From the NCBI RefSeq assembly GCF_009674485.1, contig NZ_WKJJ01000006.1, positions 300,848 to 364,847 of the forward strand: 64,000 nt of DNA, read 5' to 3'. The stretch comes from Pseudoduganella rivuli (GTDB taxonomy: Bacteria > Pseudomonadota > Gammaproteobacteria > Burkholderiales > Burkholderiaceae_D). The notes beneath the pieces are model-generated. The model saw only the letters and a program-made list of their open reading frames with translations, searched no databases and was not told the origin of the DNA. A program made the position numbers and the translations under genes. Of this stretch, positions 8,074-17,101 are shown piece by piece. Position 1 is the stretch's first letter, and every line of letters starts with the position of its first letter.

Positions 8074-11000
8074 TTACACCACCTTCGGTGCAGCCGCCTC
8101 CAGCTTGCCGCCCTTGCCCGTGGCGCGGCGCACCGCCCACATCACGCTGCGGTAAATCAGGCGGATGAACGTCAGGGTCAGCAGCGCCTCGATGAACGTC
8201 AGCAAGAACGCCACCAGCGCATTCCAGCGCTCGGCGCGGCGGCCGAACTTGGCCACCATGCGGTCGCGGGAAATCTCGATGCTGTCGTAGAACGTCGGCA
8301 CCACCAGCAGCGTCAGGATGGTCGACGTGATGGTGCCGCCGATAATCGCCACTGCCAGCGGGCGGTAGAACTCGCCGCCTTCGCCCGCGCCCAGCGCCAC
8401 CGGCAGCATGCCGGCGATCAGCGCGAATGTCGTCATCAGGATCGGACGCAGACGCATGCGGCCCGCGTGCATCAGCGCGTCTTCACGGCCATAACCTTCT
8501 TCTTCACGCTTGCGCGCCGCATCCAGCAGCAGGATCGCATTTTTCGCCACCAGGCCCATCAGCATGATAATGCCGATAAAGCTCATCAGGTTCAGCGTGC
8601 CCTTGGTCAGCAGCAGCGCCAGCACCACGCCGATCAGCGACAGCGGCAGCGACAGCATCACCGCCACCGGCGCCGTGAACGAACCGAACTGCATCACGAG
8701 GATCAGGTACATCAGGCCGATACCGGACACCAGCGCAATCGTCATCGCGGTAAACAGTTCTTTCTGGTCCTTGCCCGCGCCACCCAGCGACAGGCCATAG
8801 CCTGGCGGGAAGTCGATCTGCTTGGCCAGCTTCATCGCGTCGGCAGTGACTTCACCCGTCGAGCGGCCCTGTGCATTGGCCGACACGGCGATCAACCGCT
8901 TGCCGTCCTTGTGCGTAATGGTGGCCGGGCCTTTACCCATGGTCACGCGGGCAATCTGGTCCAGCGGCACCATCTGACTGGTGCCAGAGACGGCGATCGG
9001 CAGGCGCTCGATGTTTTCCGCGCTGGTGCGGTCGGCCGGATGCAGGCGCACCGCCACGTCGCGGGTTTCGCCGGTCGGGTCGACCCAGTCGCCCACTTCG
9101 ATACCGGCAAACGCCACCCGCAGCGCCTGCGCCGCATCGCCGGCGGAAATACCCATCGAGTTGGCCAAGCCACGGTCCAGTTCGATTTGCAACTCGTCTT
9201 TCGGATCCTGTTCGGACAGGCCGACGTCCACCGCGCCCGGCACCTGGCGCAGCTTGTCCATGTACGCGCTGGTGATGGCCATCAGCTTGCGAGTATCCGG
9301 ACCGGTGAATTCCACCTGGATCGGTTTGCGGTTACCGTTCGACAAGTCATCCAGCACCACGTATTCCGCGCCCACCAGGTGGCTGAGCTTTTCACGCAAT
9401 TCCGTGGCGGCTTCCGCAGCGGTGCGCTTGCGTTCGTTTTTCTTGCCCAGGTCGACATAGATACGGCCGCCGGACAGATTGACGTAGCTGTTGGTCTGCT
9501 TGGTTTCCGGCATCGAGCGTGCCAGTTCCGCGGCTTTTTCCAGTTTCAGGCGCGAGTATTCCAGGCTGGACGACGACGGCGTGCGCACGTCGATCATGAT
9601 GGTGCCGTAATCCGACTGCGGCAGGAAGCTGGAACCGCCGAACTTGATGTGCAGGCCCAGCGCAGCGGCCAGCGACACCAAGGTGATCACCACCATCCAG
9701 CGGCGGTGATGCAGCGCCCAGCCGATCACGTTGCCGTAGCGGTCGGCCTGATGGTCGAACCAGTCATTGAAGCGCTGCAGGATCTTGCCCAGGCCTTTTT
9801 TCGGCGCCGTATGGTGATCCGGCGGGTCGCCCCAGTAGGCGGACAGCATCGGGTCCAGCGTGAACGAAATGAACAGCGACACCAGCACCGAGCACGTCAC
9901 GGTCAGCGCGAATGGACGGAACCATTCGCCCGACACGCCCGGCATCACGGCCACCGGAATGAACACGGCCATGATGGAGAACGTCGTCGCCGCCACGGCC
10001 AGGCCGATCTCGGCCGTGCCTTCCAGCGCCGCCTTGCGGCGGTTCGAGCCCATCTGCATGTGGCGCACGATGTTTTCCCGCACCACGATCGCGTCGTCGA
10101 TCAGCACGCCGATCGCCAGCGACAAGCCCAGCAGGGTCATGAAGTTCAAGGTGAAACCGCACAGCCACACGGCGATGAACGCGGCAATCACGGAGGTCGG
10201 CAGCGACAGCGCGGTGATCAGGGTCGAACGCCACGAGTTCAGGAACGCGTAGACCACGAAGATGGTCAGGCAGGCGCCGAACGCCAGCGATTCAATCACG
10301 TTGTCGAGATTGTTCTCGGATTCCTCGCCGCCGTCCTGCACCACTTCAATCGTGGTGCCATCCGGGAATTCCTTGTTCATGGTTTTCACCATGTCGCGGA
10401 TCGCGTTCGCCACTTTCACGGTGGACGCGTCGCGCGAACGGGTCACGGCGATACCGACGTTCGGCTTGCCGCTGCGGATCGACACGTTGTTGATGTCGGC
10501 AAAGCCGTCTTCGATCGTGGCCAGCTGGCCCAGGCGGATGATTTCATCGCCGCGGCGCTTCACCACCACCGACTGGAAGTCTTCCGGACGCTCGATGCGG
10601 CCCACCAGGCGGATGCTCTTTTCATCGAGCGCACCGCGCACCTTGCCTACCGGCGCATTGGTGTTCTGGTTGCGTAGCGCATTGGTGACGTCGCTGATCG
10701 ACACGTTATATTCGCGCAGTTTTTCCGCGCGCAGCAGCACCGACAATTCGCGGCGCAGCGAACCGTTGACGGACACGCTGGCCACGCCATCGATGCCGCG
10801 GAAGCGGTCGGCCAGCTGGTCTTCCGCCAGGCGCGAAATCTGCGCGTGGCTTTGCGACTTGGACGACAGCGACATCTGCATGATCGGTTCAGCGGAAATG
10901 TCGAGGCGCTGGACGATCGGTTCACGCATTTCAATCGGCAGCTTGTAGCGCACCGACGCGATCGAATTGCGGATTTCATCCGTGGCTTCGATCAGGTTCT

Positions 11001-11295
11001 TGCTGAACGTGAACTTCATCTGGATGCGCGCCTGACCTTCGGACGCGGTGCTCTGCGTTTCCGTCACGCCGGTGATGCTCTGCAGCGATTTTTCCAGGCG
11101 GTTGATGATTTCCCGCTCCACGGTTTCCGGCGACGCGCCCGGATAGGGAACGGTCACGAAAATCATCGGCACTTCGACGTCCGGCCGCTGGTTCACGCGC
11201 AGCTTGGACAGGGCCATCAAGCCCAGGGCCATCAGCGCGATGATGATCACCACCGTCGCGATAGGCCGCTTGATACTAAAATCTGACAAGAACAT
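8074..11295 (-). CDS. RND efflux transporter, inner-membrane pump (AcrB/MexB-type)
   Basis: At 1073 residues this is a full-length HAE-family proton-driven drug exporter. It starts MFLSDFSIKRPIATVVIII. It has the twelve-helix layout with two large periplasmic loops, and the proton-relay residues are intact: paired Asp in IGVLIDDAIVVREN (TM4) and Lys in LVAKNAILLLD (TM10). The C-terminus has an extra amphipathic tail. The adaptor gene lies 17 bp upstream on the same strand, so both are one operon. No outer-membrane TolC partner or dedicated repressor is next to it, so the pump must use a channel encoded elsewhere. The sequence does not show its substrates. Confidence 0.95.
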   Translation of the reverse strand: MFLSDFSIKRPIATVVIIIALMALGLMALSKLRVNQRPDVEVPMIFVTVPYPGASPETVEREIINRLEKSLQSITGVTETQSTASEGQARIQMKFTFSKNLIEATDEIRNSIASVRYKLPIEMREPIVQRLDISAEPIMQMSLSSKSQSHAQISRLAEDQLADRFRGIDGVASVSVNGSLRRELSVLLRAEKLREYNVSISDVTNALRNQNTNAPVGKVRGALDEKSIRLVGRIERPEDFQSVVVKRRGDEIIRLGQLATIEDGFADINNVSIRSGKPNVGIAVTRSRDASTVKVANAIRDMVKTMNKEFPDGTTIEVVQDGGEESENNLDNVIESLAFGACLTIFVVYAFLNSWRSTLITALSLPTSVIAAFIAVWLCGFTLNFMTLLGLSLAIGVLIDDAIVVRENIVRHMQMGSNRRKAALEGTAEIGLAVAATTFSIMAVFIPVAVMPGVSGEWFRPFALTVTCSVLVSLFISFTLDPMLSAYWGDPPDHHTAPKKGLGKILQRFNDWFDHQADRYGNVIGWALHHRRWMVVITLVSLAAALGLHIKFGGSSFLPQSDYGTIMIDVRTPSSSSLEYSRLKLEKAAELARSMPETKQTNSYVNLSGGRIYVDLGKKNERKRTAAEAATELREKLSHLVGAEYVVLDDLSNGNRKPIQVEFTGPDTRKLMAITSAYMDKLRQVPGAVDVGLSEQDPKDELQIELDRGLANSMGISAGDAAQALRVAFAGIEVGDWVDPTGETRDVAVRLHPADRTSAENIERLPIAVSGTSQMVPLDQIARVTMGKGPATITHKDGKRLIAVSANAQGRSTGEVTADAMKLAKQIDFPPGYGLSLGGAGKDQKELFTAMTIALVSGIGLMYLILVMQFGSFTAPVAVMLSLPLSLIGVVLALLLTKGTLNLMSFIGIIMLMGLVAKNAILLLDAARKREEEGYGREDALMHAGRMRLRPILMTTFALIAGMLPVALGAGEGGEFYRPLAVAIIGGTITSTILTLLVVPTFYDSIEISRDRMVAKFGRRAERWNALVAFLLTFIEALLTLTFIRLIYRSVMWAVRRATGKGGKLEAAAPKVV

Positions 11296-11312
11296 GGTTT
11301 TAATTCCTTAGC

Positions 11313-12506
11313 TCAATTGCCCTTGTTGACGGCTTGTGCCGGCTCCACCGACGCGGACGCCACGGCCTTGGCGGCCGTGCTCATTTCCACCCGCTGTCCG
11401 TCCTTGAAGTTCGAACCCGGCGTGCGCATCAGCGTGTCGCCGCTGGACAGGCCGGTCAGCACTTGCCAGTTGCCAGTGCGGTCGTCGCGCATGCCGACGG
11501 TCACCGGCGCCTTGGTCAGCGTCTTGTCCTTGATCTTCCACGCGAAGCTGGCGTCGCCGTTACGCACGACGGCCGAATCCGGCACCATCAGCGACGACGT
11601 GGATTCCGCTTCGATGCGGCCTTCCGCATACAGGCCGGCCACGCGCGATTGCGTGCGGTCGTTGAAATCGACCAGCACCACCACCTGGCGGGTAATCGCG
11701 TTGGCGGCCGGGTCCACGCGCTTGACCTTGCCGGCGAAACTCTGGCCCGGATAGCCATTGATGCGGAACGAAACCGGCTGGCCGACTTTCACGACGCCGA
11801 TCTTGTCGGCCGAAACCAGGCCTTCGAAACGCATGCTGGACGGATCGATCACCTTGATCAACTCCTTGCCGATCTGCGCCGTGTCGCCATTCGATACCTT
11901 GCGCTCGGAGACGATGCCATCGAACGGAGCGCGCACTTCGGTGCGGTGCAATTGCTGGCCTGCGCTGACGGCGCGCGCCTTGGCGGCGGCCAGGTCGCTC
12001 TGGGCATTGTTGCGGCGGATTTCCGCATCTTCCAGCGCCTGGGCCGACGTCATGCCGGACGCGCGCAGGGTTTTCTGGCGCTCCAGCATGCGGGTCGACT
12101 GTTCCAGCGACTGGGTCGACGCCCGTACGGCTTCGTTGGCGGAATTCACCGCATCGCGCAGCGACGTGTCATCCAGGCGAACCAGCAAGTCGCCCTTCTT
12201 CACGGTTTCGCCGTTTTCCTTCAAGACTTGCATGACGATAGCGCTCACTTCGGCGCGCAAATCAGCCTTGCGTTCCGGCTGGATCGAGCCGGTCACGACA
12301 GGGCCCGATGCCAGCGCGTTGCTGGTCACCGTCACCAGGTCTTCCGGCGCCACGGTCAGCAGGGCCGGCGCCTTTTTGTCGTCCGCGACCTTGGCCGACG
12401 CGCTGGCCGCCTTGTCGGCAGCTTTGTCCGTCTCCTTGTCCGGCTGCTTGCCACAGGCGACCAGGGCGGAAGCGATGGCGAGGGCTAGAAGGGTTTTGCG
12501 CAACAT
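11313..12506 (-). CDS. RND efflux periplasmic adaptor (membrane fusion protein)
   Basis: This 397-residue lipoprotein has a signal peptide ending in the lipobox LVAC, then a short charged linker. A lipoyl/biotinyl-like half (GPVVTGSIQPERKADLR) follows, then a helical hairpin of coiled coil at about residues 100-185, a second lipoyl half (TEVRAPFDGIVSERKVSNG), a beta-barrel domain and a membrane-proximal domain. These are the domains of AcrA/MexA adaptors, which join the inner-membrane pump to the outer-membrane channel. It is the first gene of the operon; the pump follows after 17 bp. The promoter must lie in 12507-12650, where I see only a TATAGT-like -10 on the minus strand. Confidence 0.93.
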   Translation of the reverse strand: MLRKTLLALAIASALVACGKQPDKETDKAADKAASASAKVADDKKAPALLTVAPEDLVTVTSNALASGPVVTGSIQPERKADLRAEVSAIVMQVLKENGETVKKGDLLVRLDDTSLRDAVNSANEAVRASTQSLEQSTRMLERQKTLRASGMTSAQALEDAEIRRNNAQSDLAAAKARAVSAGQQLHRTEVRAPFDGIVSERKVSNGDTAQIGKELIKVIDPSSMRFEGLVSADKIGVVKVGQPVSFRINGYPGQSFAGKVKRVDPAANAITRQVVVLVDFNDRTQSRVAGLYAEGRIEAESTSSLMVPDSAVVRNGDASFAWKIKDKTLTKAPVTVGMRDDRTGNWQVLTGLSSGDTLMRTPGSNFKDGQRVEMSTAAKAVASASVEPAQAVNKGN

Positions 12507-12652
12507 AAGGTATCTCCGAGATATGGGAATGGTGCTGGTTTTACAAATACTATAAGCGGTCGAGTATCCAGCTTCGGCTTGCGGTGTGTCAATGCGGTGA
12601 GGACGGACTGCTCAAATGCACGACCGAAATGCGGATTGGAGGGATGAACTGC

Positions 12653-12676
12653 AAAAAAATGGGGCCAACGCCCCAT
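12653..12676 (-). terminator. Intrinsic terminator of the DUF212 gene
   Basis: Read on the minus strand, ATGGGGC pairs with GCCCCAT and is followed by TTTTTTT. It lies just past the stop at 12700, in the 193-bp gap before the efflux operon, and so insulates the two units. Confidence 0.82.
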
Positions 12677-12699
12677 TTCTTCACCGAATTCACCAAACT

Positions 12700-13116
12700 T
12701 CAGCCGAAGACAGCGTGCACCAGGTGCCCGATGCCGATGCCGGTGGCCAGGCCGCCGGCGATTTCCACCAGGGTGTGGCCCATGCGTTCGCGCAGCCACG
12801 TATGCGCCTTGTCGCCGTCGGCCAGCCGGTTGATGGCGGCGGCCTGGCGGCCGACGTGCTGGCGCAGGCTGTTGGCGTCAATGATGACGATAAAGCACAG
12901 CGTCACGGCCACGCCGAAGGCGGGATGGCCGATGCCTTCGCGCAGCGCAATCAGGGTCGCCATGCTGGACACCACGGCGCTGTGATTGCTGGGGAAGCCG
13001 CCATTGCCGACCAGGTTGAACGCCCAGCGGCGCGCCTTGGCGCTGTTGATCAGGAATTTGATCGGGCCGACCGAGGTCCAGGTAATGAGTGGCGTAACAA
13101 GATATGCAAGGTCCAT
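12700..13116 (-). CDS. Divergent PAP2 family protein (DUF212/YuiD)
   Basis: The 138-residue membrane protein matches the short DUF212/YuiD family, distantly related to PAP2 acid phosphatases. It has about four membrane segments and the family motif GNGGFPSNHSAVVSS, where the PSNH stretch corresponds to the PSGH phosphatase motif. A late GHTLVEIAGGLATGIGIGH segment holds further family histidines. Such proteins probably act on a phosphorylated membrane lipid, but no reaction has been firmly shown for the family. The gene stands alone on the minus strand with its own terminator. Confidence 0.88.
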   Translation of the reverse strand: MDLAYLVTPLITWTSVGPIKFLINSAKARRWAFNLVGNGGFPSNHSAVVSSMATLIALREGIGHPAFGVAVTLCFIVIIDANSLRQHVGRQAAAINRLADGDKAHTWLRERMGHTLVEIAGGLATGIGIGHLVHAVFG

Positions 13117-13234
13117 CGAGTTTTCCTTCTGAATTGATTACTTCTATGCAATCGGCCATTATCGCATCCTGAATGGGGGCAGTGATAACAAGTGGGCTAA
13201 AATCCGCCCCATACTCATAAAAAGGACAACGTCG

Positions 13235-14263
13235 ATGAAGCATTTCCGAATTTCTTTTATTGTCACCGCCGTACTGATGGCGCTGGCCGGCTGGTGGGGC
13301 TTCGACCGCGGCGGCATGGGCGGCATGCTGACGGCGCTGTGGATCACGGCGGTTCTGGGCGTGATGGAAGTGTCGCTGTCCTTCGATAACGCCGTGGTGA
13401 ATGCGGCCGTGCTGAAGAACTGGAACGACTATTGGCAAAAGCTGTTCCTGACTGTCGGTATCATCGTGGCCGTGTTCGGCATGCGCCTGCTGTTCCCCCT
13501 GCTGATCGTGTCGTTCGCCACCGGGCTGGGCCTGGCCGACGTATGGACCATGGCAATGACGACACCCGACGAGTACTCGCGCTATTTGACCGGCGTGCAC
13601 GCGGAAGTGGCGGCGTTCGGCGGCGCGTTCCTGATGCTGGTGTTCCTGAACTTCCTGTTCGACGACGAGAAGGAATTGCACTGGCTGGGCTGGCTCGAAG
13701 AAAAAGTGGGCGAACTGGGCAGCGAAGGCTTGTCGATCCTGCTGACCTTGCTGGCGGTGCTGGCGTGCATGGGGCTGGTGCCGGAATTCAAGAAGCTCAG
13801 CGTGCTGATGTCCGGTGTGATCGGCGTGGCCGTGTACGTGGCGGTGGACTGGATCAGCGGCTTGCTGGAAGACGAGGAACACGACCCGTCCACCGGCGTG
13901 GCGCTGGCCAAGGGCGGCATCGGCGGCTTCATGTACCTGGAAGTGCTGGACGCGTCGTTCAGCTTTGACGGCGTGATCGGCGCGTTCGCCATCACCACCG
14001 ACGTGGTCATCATCATGCTGGGCCTGGCCATCGGCGCCATGTTCGTGCGGTCGCTGACGGTGTACCTGGTGCACAAGGGCACGCTGGATGAATTCGTGTT
14101 CCTGGAACACGGCGCGCACTATGCGATCGGCATTTTGGCCGTCATCATGCTGGCCAGCGTGAAATACCATATTCCCGAATGGTTTACCGGCCTGTCGGGG
14201 GTGGCGTTCATCCTGGTATCGCTGTGGTCGTCGGTGCGGCACCGCAATGCATCGGCCGCATGA
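13235..14263 (+). CDS. DUF475 integral membrane protein (TerC-related)
   Basis: This 342-residue protein has about nine membrane helices. The motif GVMEVSLSFDNAVVNAAVL near residue 50 is repeated as EVLDASFSFDGVIGAFAI near residue 240. These paired SFDNA/SFDG acidic motifs mark the TerC/DUF475 superfamily, whose members are linked to metal (manganese, calcium) export or tellurite resistance. The substrate cannot be read here. A cytoplasmic acidic loop (FDDEKELHWLGW) and an EDEEHDPS loop are typical of the family. AAAAGGAC lies 9 bp before the ATG. It is followed by a small membrane-anchored protein 47 bp later. Confidence 0.88.
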   Translation: MKHFRISFIVTAVLMALAGWWGFDRGGMGGMLTALWITAVLGVMEVSLSFDNAVVNAAVLKNWNDYWQKLFLTVGIIVAVFGMRLLFPLLIVSFATGLGLADVWTMAMTTPDEYSRYLTGVHAEVAAFGGAFLMLVFLNFLFDDEKELHWLGWLEEKVGELGSEGLSILLTLLAVLACMGLVPEFKKLSVLMSGVIGVAVYVAVDWISGLLEDEEHDPSTGVALAKGGIGGFMYLEVLDASFSFDGVIGAFAITTDVVIIMLGLAIGAMFVRSLTVYLVHKGTLDEFVFLEHGAHYAIGILAVIMLASVKYHIPEWFTGLSGVAFILVSLWSSVRHRNASAA

Positions 14264-14310
14264 CGGCGCCGGATGATACGATGACAACTTTGCCACTCTG
14301 AAATTACGCT

Positions 14311-14673
14311 ATGTCCCGACTCAAGTTCATTATTCCCGGCGTCTTGCTGGCCGCCGTCCTGGTCTTTGCCGGCTACGCCTGGCTGACCTTGTCTGTTTCG
14401 TATTCGGAAGGGGAACGGGCCGGCTACCTGCAAAAATTCTCGAAACGGGGCTGGATCTGTAAAACGTGGGAAGGTGAACTGTTGCTGACGTCAATGCCGG
14501 GTGCGATTCCCGAGAAATTCGAATTCAGCGTGCGCGACCCGCAAGTGGCGGATCAAATGATGGCCGCCACGGGCAAGCGGGTCCGCATCACCTATGCGCA
14601 GCACAAGGGCGTGCCGACGTCGTGCTTTGGCGAGACCGAGTACTACGCTGAAAAAGTGCAAGTGCAGCCTTAA
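14311..14673 (+). CDS. Membrane-anchored hypothetical protein
   Basis: The 120-residue protein has one N-terminal transmembrane or signal-anchor helix (residues 6-27) and a periplasmic domain of about 90 residues. Conserved-looking features are the YLQKFSKRGWICKTWEGEL stretch and a later VPTSCFGETEYYAEKV, with two cysteines that could form a disulfide. Proteins with this pattern are common next to metabolic genes in related bacteria, sometimes under misleading enzyme names; nothing enzymatic is visible. Its stop codon overlaps that of the convergent lysR gene within TTAA. Confidence 0.75.
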   Translation: MSRLKFIIPGVLLAAVLVFAGYAWLTLSVSYSEGERAGYLQKFSKRGWICKTWEGELLLTSMPGAIPEKFEFSVRDPQVADQMMAATGKRVRITYAQHKGVPTSCFGETEYYAEKVQVQP

Positions 14674-15593
14674 CCGCCCTCCCCCATCGACAGCCGGGCC
14701 TGCATGGCCCGGCACGTTTCCCGCAAGATTTCCGCACAGCGCAGCACGCCGGCCGACGCCGGACGGTGGCTCGGCGTCACCAGGCATACCGTGTACGGAA
14801 CTGAAAACGCCAGCGGCCGGATTTGCACGCCGCGCGCCGCATACTCCAGCGCCGTCAGCGGATTGACGATGGCAATCCCCGCCCCCAGCGCCACCGTCGC
14901 GCACACGGCCCCGGCGCTGTGCGTTTCCACCGCCAGGCGGCGCGTGACGCCGGCATCCCGCAACAGGCTGTCGGTTTTCAGGCGGTACGGATCTTCCGGC
15001 GCCAGGCAGACAAAATCCACGCCGTCGAAGTCGGCCAGTTCCAGCACGGTATGGCGGCACAGCACATGCCCTTCCGGCATGACCGCCACCAAGTCGGCCT
15101 GCAGCAGGATTTCCCCGCTGGCGCCGGGCGGCGCCTCGCTGTCTTCCGTCAGCCCCAGGTGATAGCGCTGCGCCGATAACGCTTCCTGCAATCCCGGCGC
15201 TTCGAGCGGCGTGATGCTGACCTGCATGCCGGGATGGCGCAGTTGCAGCTGGCGACACGCCTGCGGCAACAGGTTGTGGGAAAACGCCGGCAGGCAGGCG
15301 ACCGACAATTGCCACTGCCGGTGGTTGCGGATCGCATCGGCCGTGCTGGCGATGCGCTGCAAGCCCACGTAGCTGCGCTGCACTTCGTCGTACAGCATCA
15401 GCGCCTGCTCGGTCGGCGCCAGCTTGCCGCCGCTGCGCTCGAACAAGACCAGGCCCGTCAATTTTTCAAAGCGGCTCAGTTCGCGGCTGATGGTCGGTTG
15501 CGACGTGTGCAGCAATGCGGCGGCGGCCGTGGCGCTGCCGGTCGACATCACGGCGCTGAAGATTTCCACGTGGCGGAAGCTGAAATTCATCAT
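14670..15593 (-). CDS. lysR: LysR-type activator of lysA
   Basis: The 307-residue regulator has an N-terminal winged helix (residues 5-65, TGSATAAAALLHTSQPTISR) and a co-inducer-binding domain. It resembles E. coli LysR itself over much of its length: HVEIFSAVMSTGSATAAAALL, EVQRSYVGLQRI, VETHSAGAVCATVALGAGI and VNPLTALEYAARGVQIR all have direct counterparts. E. coli LysR turns on lysA in response to diaminopimelate and is repressed by lysine. The divergent neighbour here is lysA, the same arrangement, which supports the assignment. Two adjacent start Met codons are possible (15593 or 15590). Confidence 0.9.
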   Translation of the reverse strand: MMNFSFRHVEIFSAVMSTGSATAAAALLHTSQPTISRELSRFEKLTGLVLFERSGGKLAPTEQALMLYDEVQRSYVGLQRIASTADAIRNHRQWQLSVACLPAFSHNLLPQACRQLQLRHPGMQVSITPLEAPGLQEALSAQRYHLGLTEDSEAPPGASGEILLQADLVAVMPEGHVLCRHTVLELADFDGVDFVCLAPEDPYRLKTDSLLRDAGVTRRLAVETHSAGAVCATVALGAGIAIVNPLTALEYAARGVQIRPLAFSVPYTVCLVTPSHRPASAGVLRCAEILRETCRAMQARLSMGEGG

Positions 15594-15713
15594 TCACTGT
15601 TGTATGGATTTTTCATCAGCATATCAGCAATGCATGAGCCATGAACAAATGGATATTTTTCCAATGTTCGGGTGCACGCCATAATTTTTCCGGTCTAATC
15701 AACAGGAAAAGTC
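15594..15713. promoter_or_regulatory. Divergent lysR-lysA control region
   Basis: This 120-bp AT-richer gap separates the divergent genes and should hold the LysR operator. CATAAT at 15680-15685 is a plausible -10 for lysA, with a poor -35 (TTTTCC) as expected for an activator-dependent promoter. I could not define a clear T-N11-A box. Confidence 0.4.
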
Positions 15714-17021
15714 ATGGATCATTTCAGCTATATCGATGGGGCGTTGCACGTGGAAGCCGTCAGCGCACACAGCCTGGCGCAGCGTTTCGGCACGCCGCTG
15801 TACGTGTATTCGGCACAAACCTTGCGCGATCACGTGGCCGCCTTGCGCCAGGCTTTCGCTCCGGTGGCGCCGCTCATCTGCTATTCGGTGAAAAGCTGCG
15901 GCAACCTCAGCGTGCTGCAACTACTCGTGCGGCAAGGCTGCGGCATGGATGTCGTCAGCGGCGGCGAATTGCAGCGGGCGCTGGCCGCCGGCGCGGCGCC
16001 GGATACGATCGTGTTTGCCGGTGTCGGCAAGTCGGCGCATGACATCCGCATGGCGCTGGAACACGGCATCCTGATGTTCAATGCGGAATCCGAAGCGGAA
16101 CTGGCGCGCATCGACGCCATCGCGGGACAGCTGGGCAAACGGGCGCGGGTGGCGCTGCGCATCAACCCGGACGTGGCCGACGCCGCCACGCCGGACAAGA
16201 CGGCCACCGGCGGCCGCCACACCAAGTTCGGCATCCCGCTGCCGCGCGCCCTGCCGCTGTACCGCCCGGGGCGCTATTCCCATGCCGATGTGTGCGGCGT
16301 GCATATCCACCTGGGCTCGCCGATTCCCGATGCTGCCACGTACGTGGCGGGCATCCGCCGCGTCGAACAGCTGGTCGGCCAGGTCGAGGCGGAAGGCGGG
16401 CGCATCGATACCGTGAACATCGGCGGCGGCTTTCCCGCATCGTATGCAACGGACGATGCGCCGCTGCCGCTGGCGGACACGGGACGCGTGATTTGCGCGC
16501 AGCTGGCGGGCCTGCATGCGCGCGGCAAGCGCATCGTGATCGAACCGGGGCGGGCCATCAGCGCGAACGCGGGCCTTTTGCTGGCCAGCGTGGAATACGT
16601 GAAGCAAGGATGGGACCGTGGCATTGCCATCCTGGACGCGGGCATGAACACGTTGCTGCGGCCCGCCATGTATGGCGCGCGGCATGTCATCTGGCCGGTT
16701 GCCGATGCGGGGGCGAGGGGCGCCTGGCGTACCGTGGCGGAACGGCGCGATGCCGCTTTGCAGGTGGTCGACGTGGCCGGGCCGATTTGCGAAACCGGCG
16801 ATGTGTTTGCCCTGGCGCGTCCGCTGCCGCCGTTAACCGAGGGCGACGTGCTGGCGGTGTTTTCGTGCGGCGCTTATGGCATGAGCATGGCCAGCCAGTA
16901 CAACTCGCGGGGGCGGCCGGCGGAAGTCATGGTCGATGGCTTACAGGTGCGGGAAATCCGCGCGCGGGAGACTGTCGCGGATTTACTTTCACACGAAATC
17001 GCGGGGTTGAGGGGCTTATAG
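15714..17021 (+). CDS. lysA: Diaminopimelate decarboxylase
   Basis: LysA converts meso-diaminopimelate to lysine and carbon dioxide, the last step of lysine synthesis. The 435-residue protein is a fold-III PLP enzyme: the PLP lysine is K60 in CYSVKSCGN. Other landmarks are GGGFP for phosphate binding, VIEPGRAISANAG, the catalytic CETGDVFA and the C-terminal GAYGMSMASQYNSRGRPAEV. AGGAAAA precedes the ATG. Divergent lysR upstream suggests regulated expression. The ATPDKTATGGRHTKFGIP segment is an unusual wording of the family THKFG motif. A second, unlinked lysA may exist in the genome, which would make this the regulated copy; that is inference. Confidence 0.93.
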   Translation: MDHFSYIDGALHVEAVSAHSLAQRFGTPLYVYSAQTLRDHVAALRQAFAPVAPLICYSVKSCGNLSVLQLLVRQGCGMDVVSGGELQRALAAGAAPDTIVFAGVGKSAHDIRMALEHGILMFNAESEAELARIDAIAGQLGKRARVALRINPDVADAATPDKTATGGRHTKFGIPLPRALPLYRPGRYSHADVCGVHIHLGSPIPDAATYVAGIRRVEQLVGQVEAEGGRIDTVNIGGGFPASYATDDAPLPLADTGRVICAQLAGLHARGKRIVIEPGRAISANAGLLLASVEYVKQGWDRGIAILDAGMNTLLRPAMYGARHVIWPVADAGARGAWRTVAERRDAALQVVDVAGPICETGDVFALARPLPPLTEGDVLAVFSCGAYGMSMASQYNSRGRPAEVMVDGLQVREIRARETVADLLSHEIAGLRGL

Positions 17022-17042
17022 CAAGGGCTATCGTTGCGCATG

Positions 17043-17076
17043 CATGGCGGCTTCCGCACGGCGGAAACCGCCCTAC
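17043..17076. repeat. Dispersed palindromic repeat, copy 2
   Basis: CATGGCGGCTTCCGC, a 3-nt loop and GCGGAAACCGCCCTAC form a hairpin that matches the right half of the element at 7958-7992. It sits in the 80-bp gap between convergent lysA and the coiled-coil gene. Confidence 0.75.
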
Positions 17077-17101
17077 GGACTAAAGCCCGGAGGCGCGGCA
17101 A

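Noticed and set aside
8467..10677. 736-codon plus-strand open frame within the RND pump gene
   Set aside because: His/Arg/Gln-rich shadow of a conserved transporter in GC-rich DNA.
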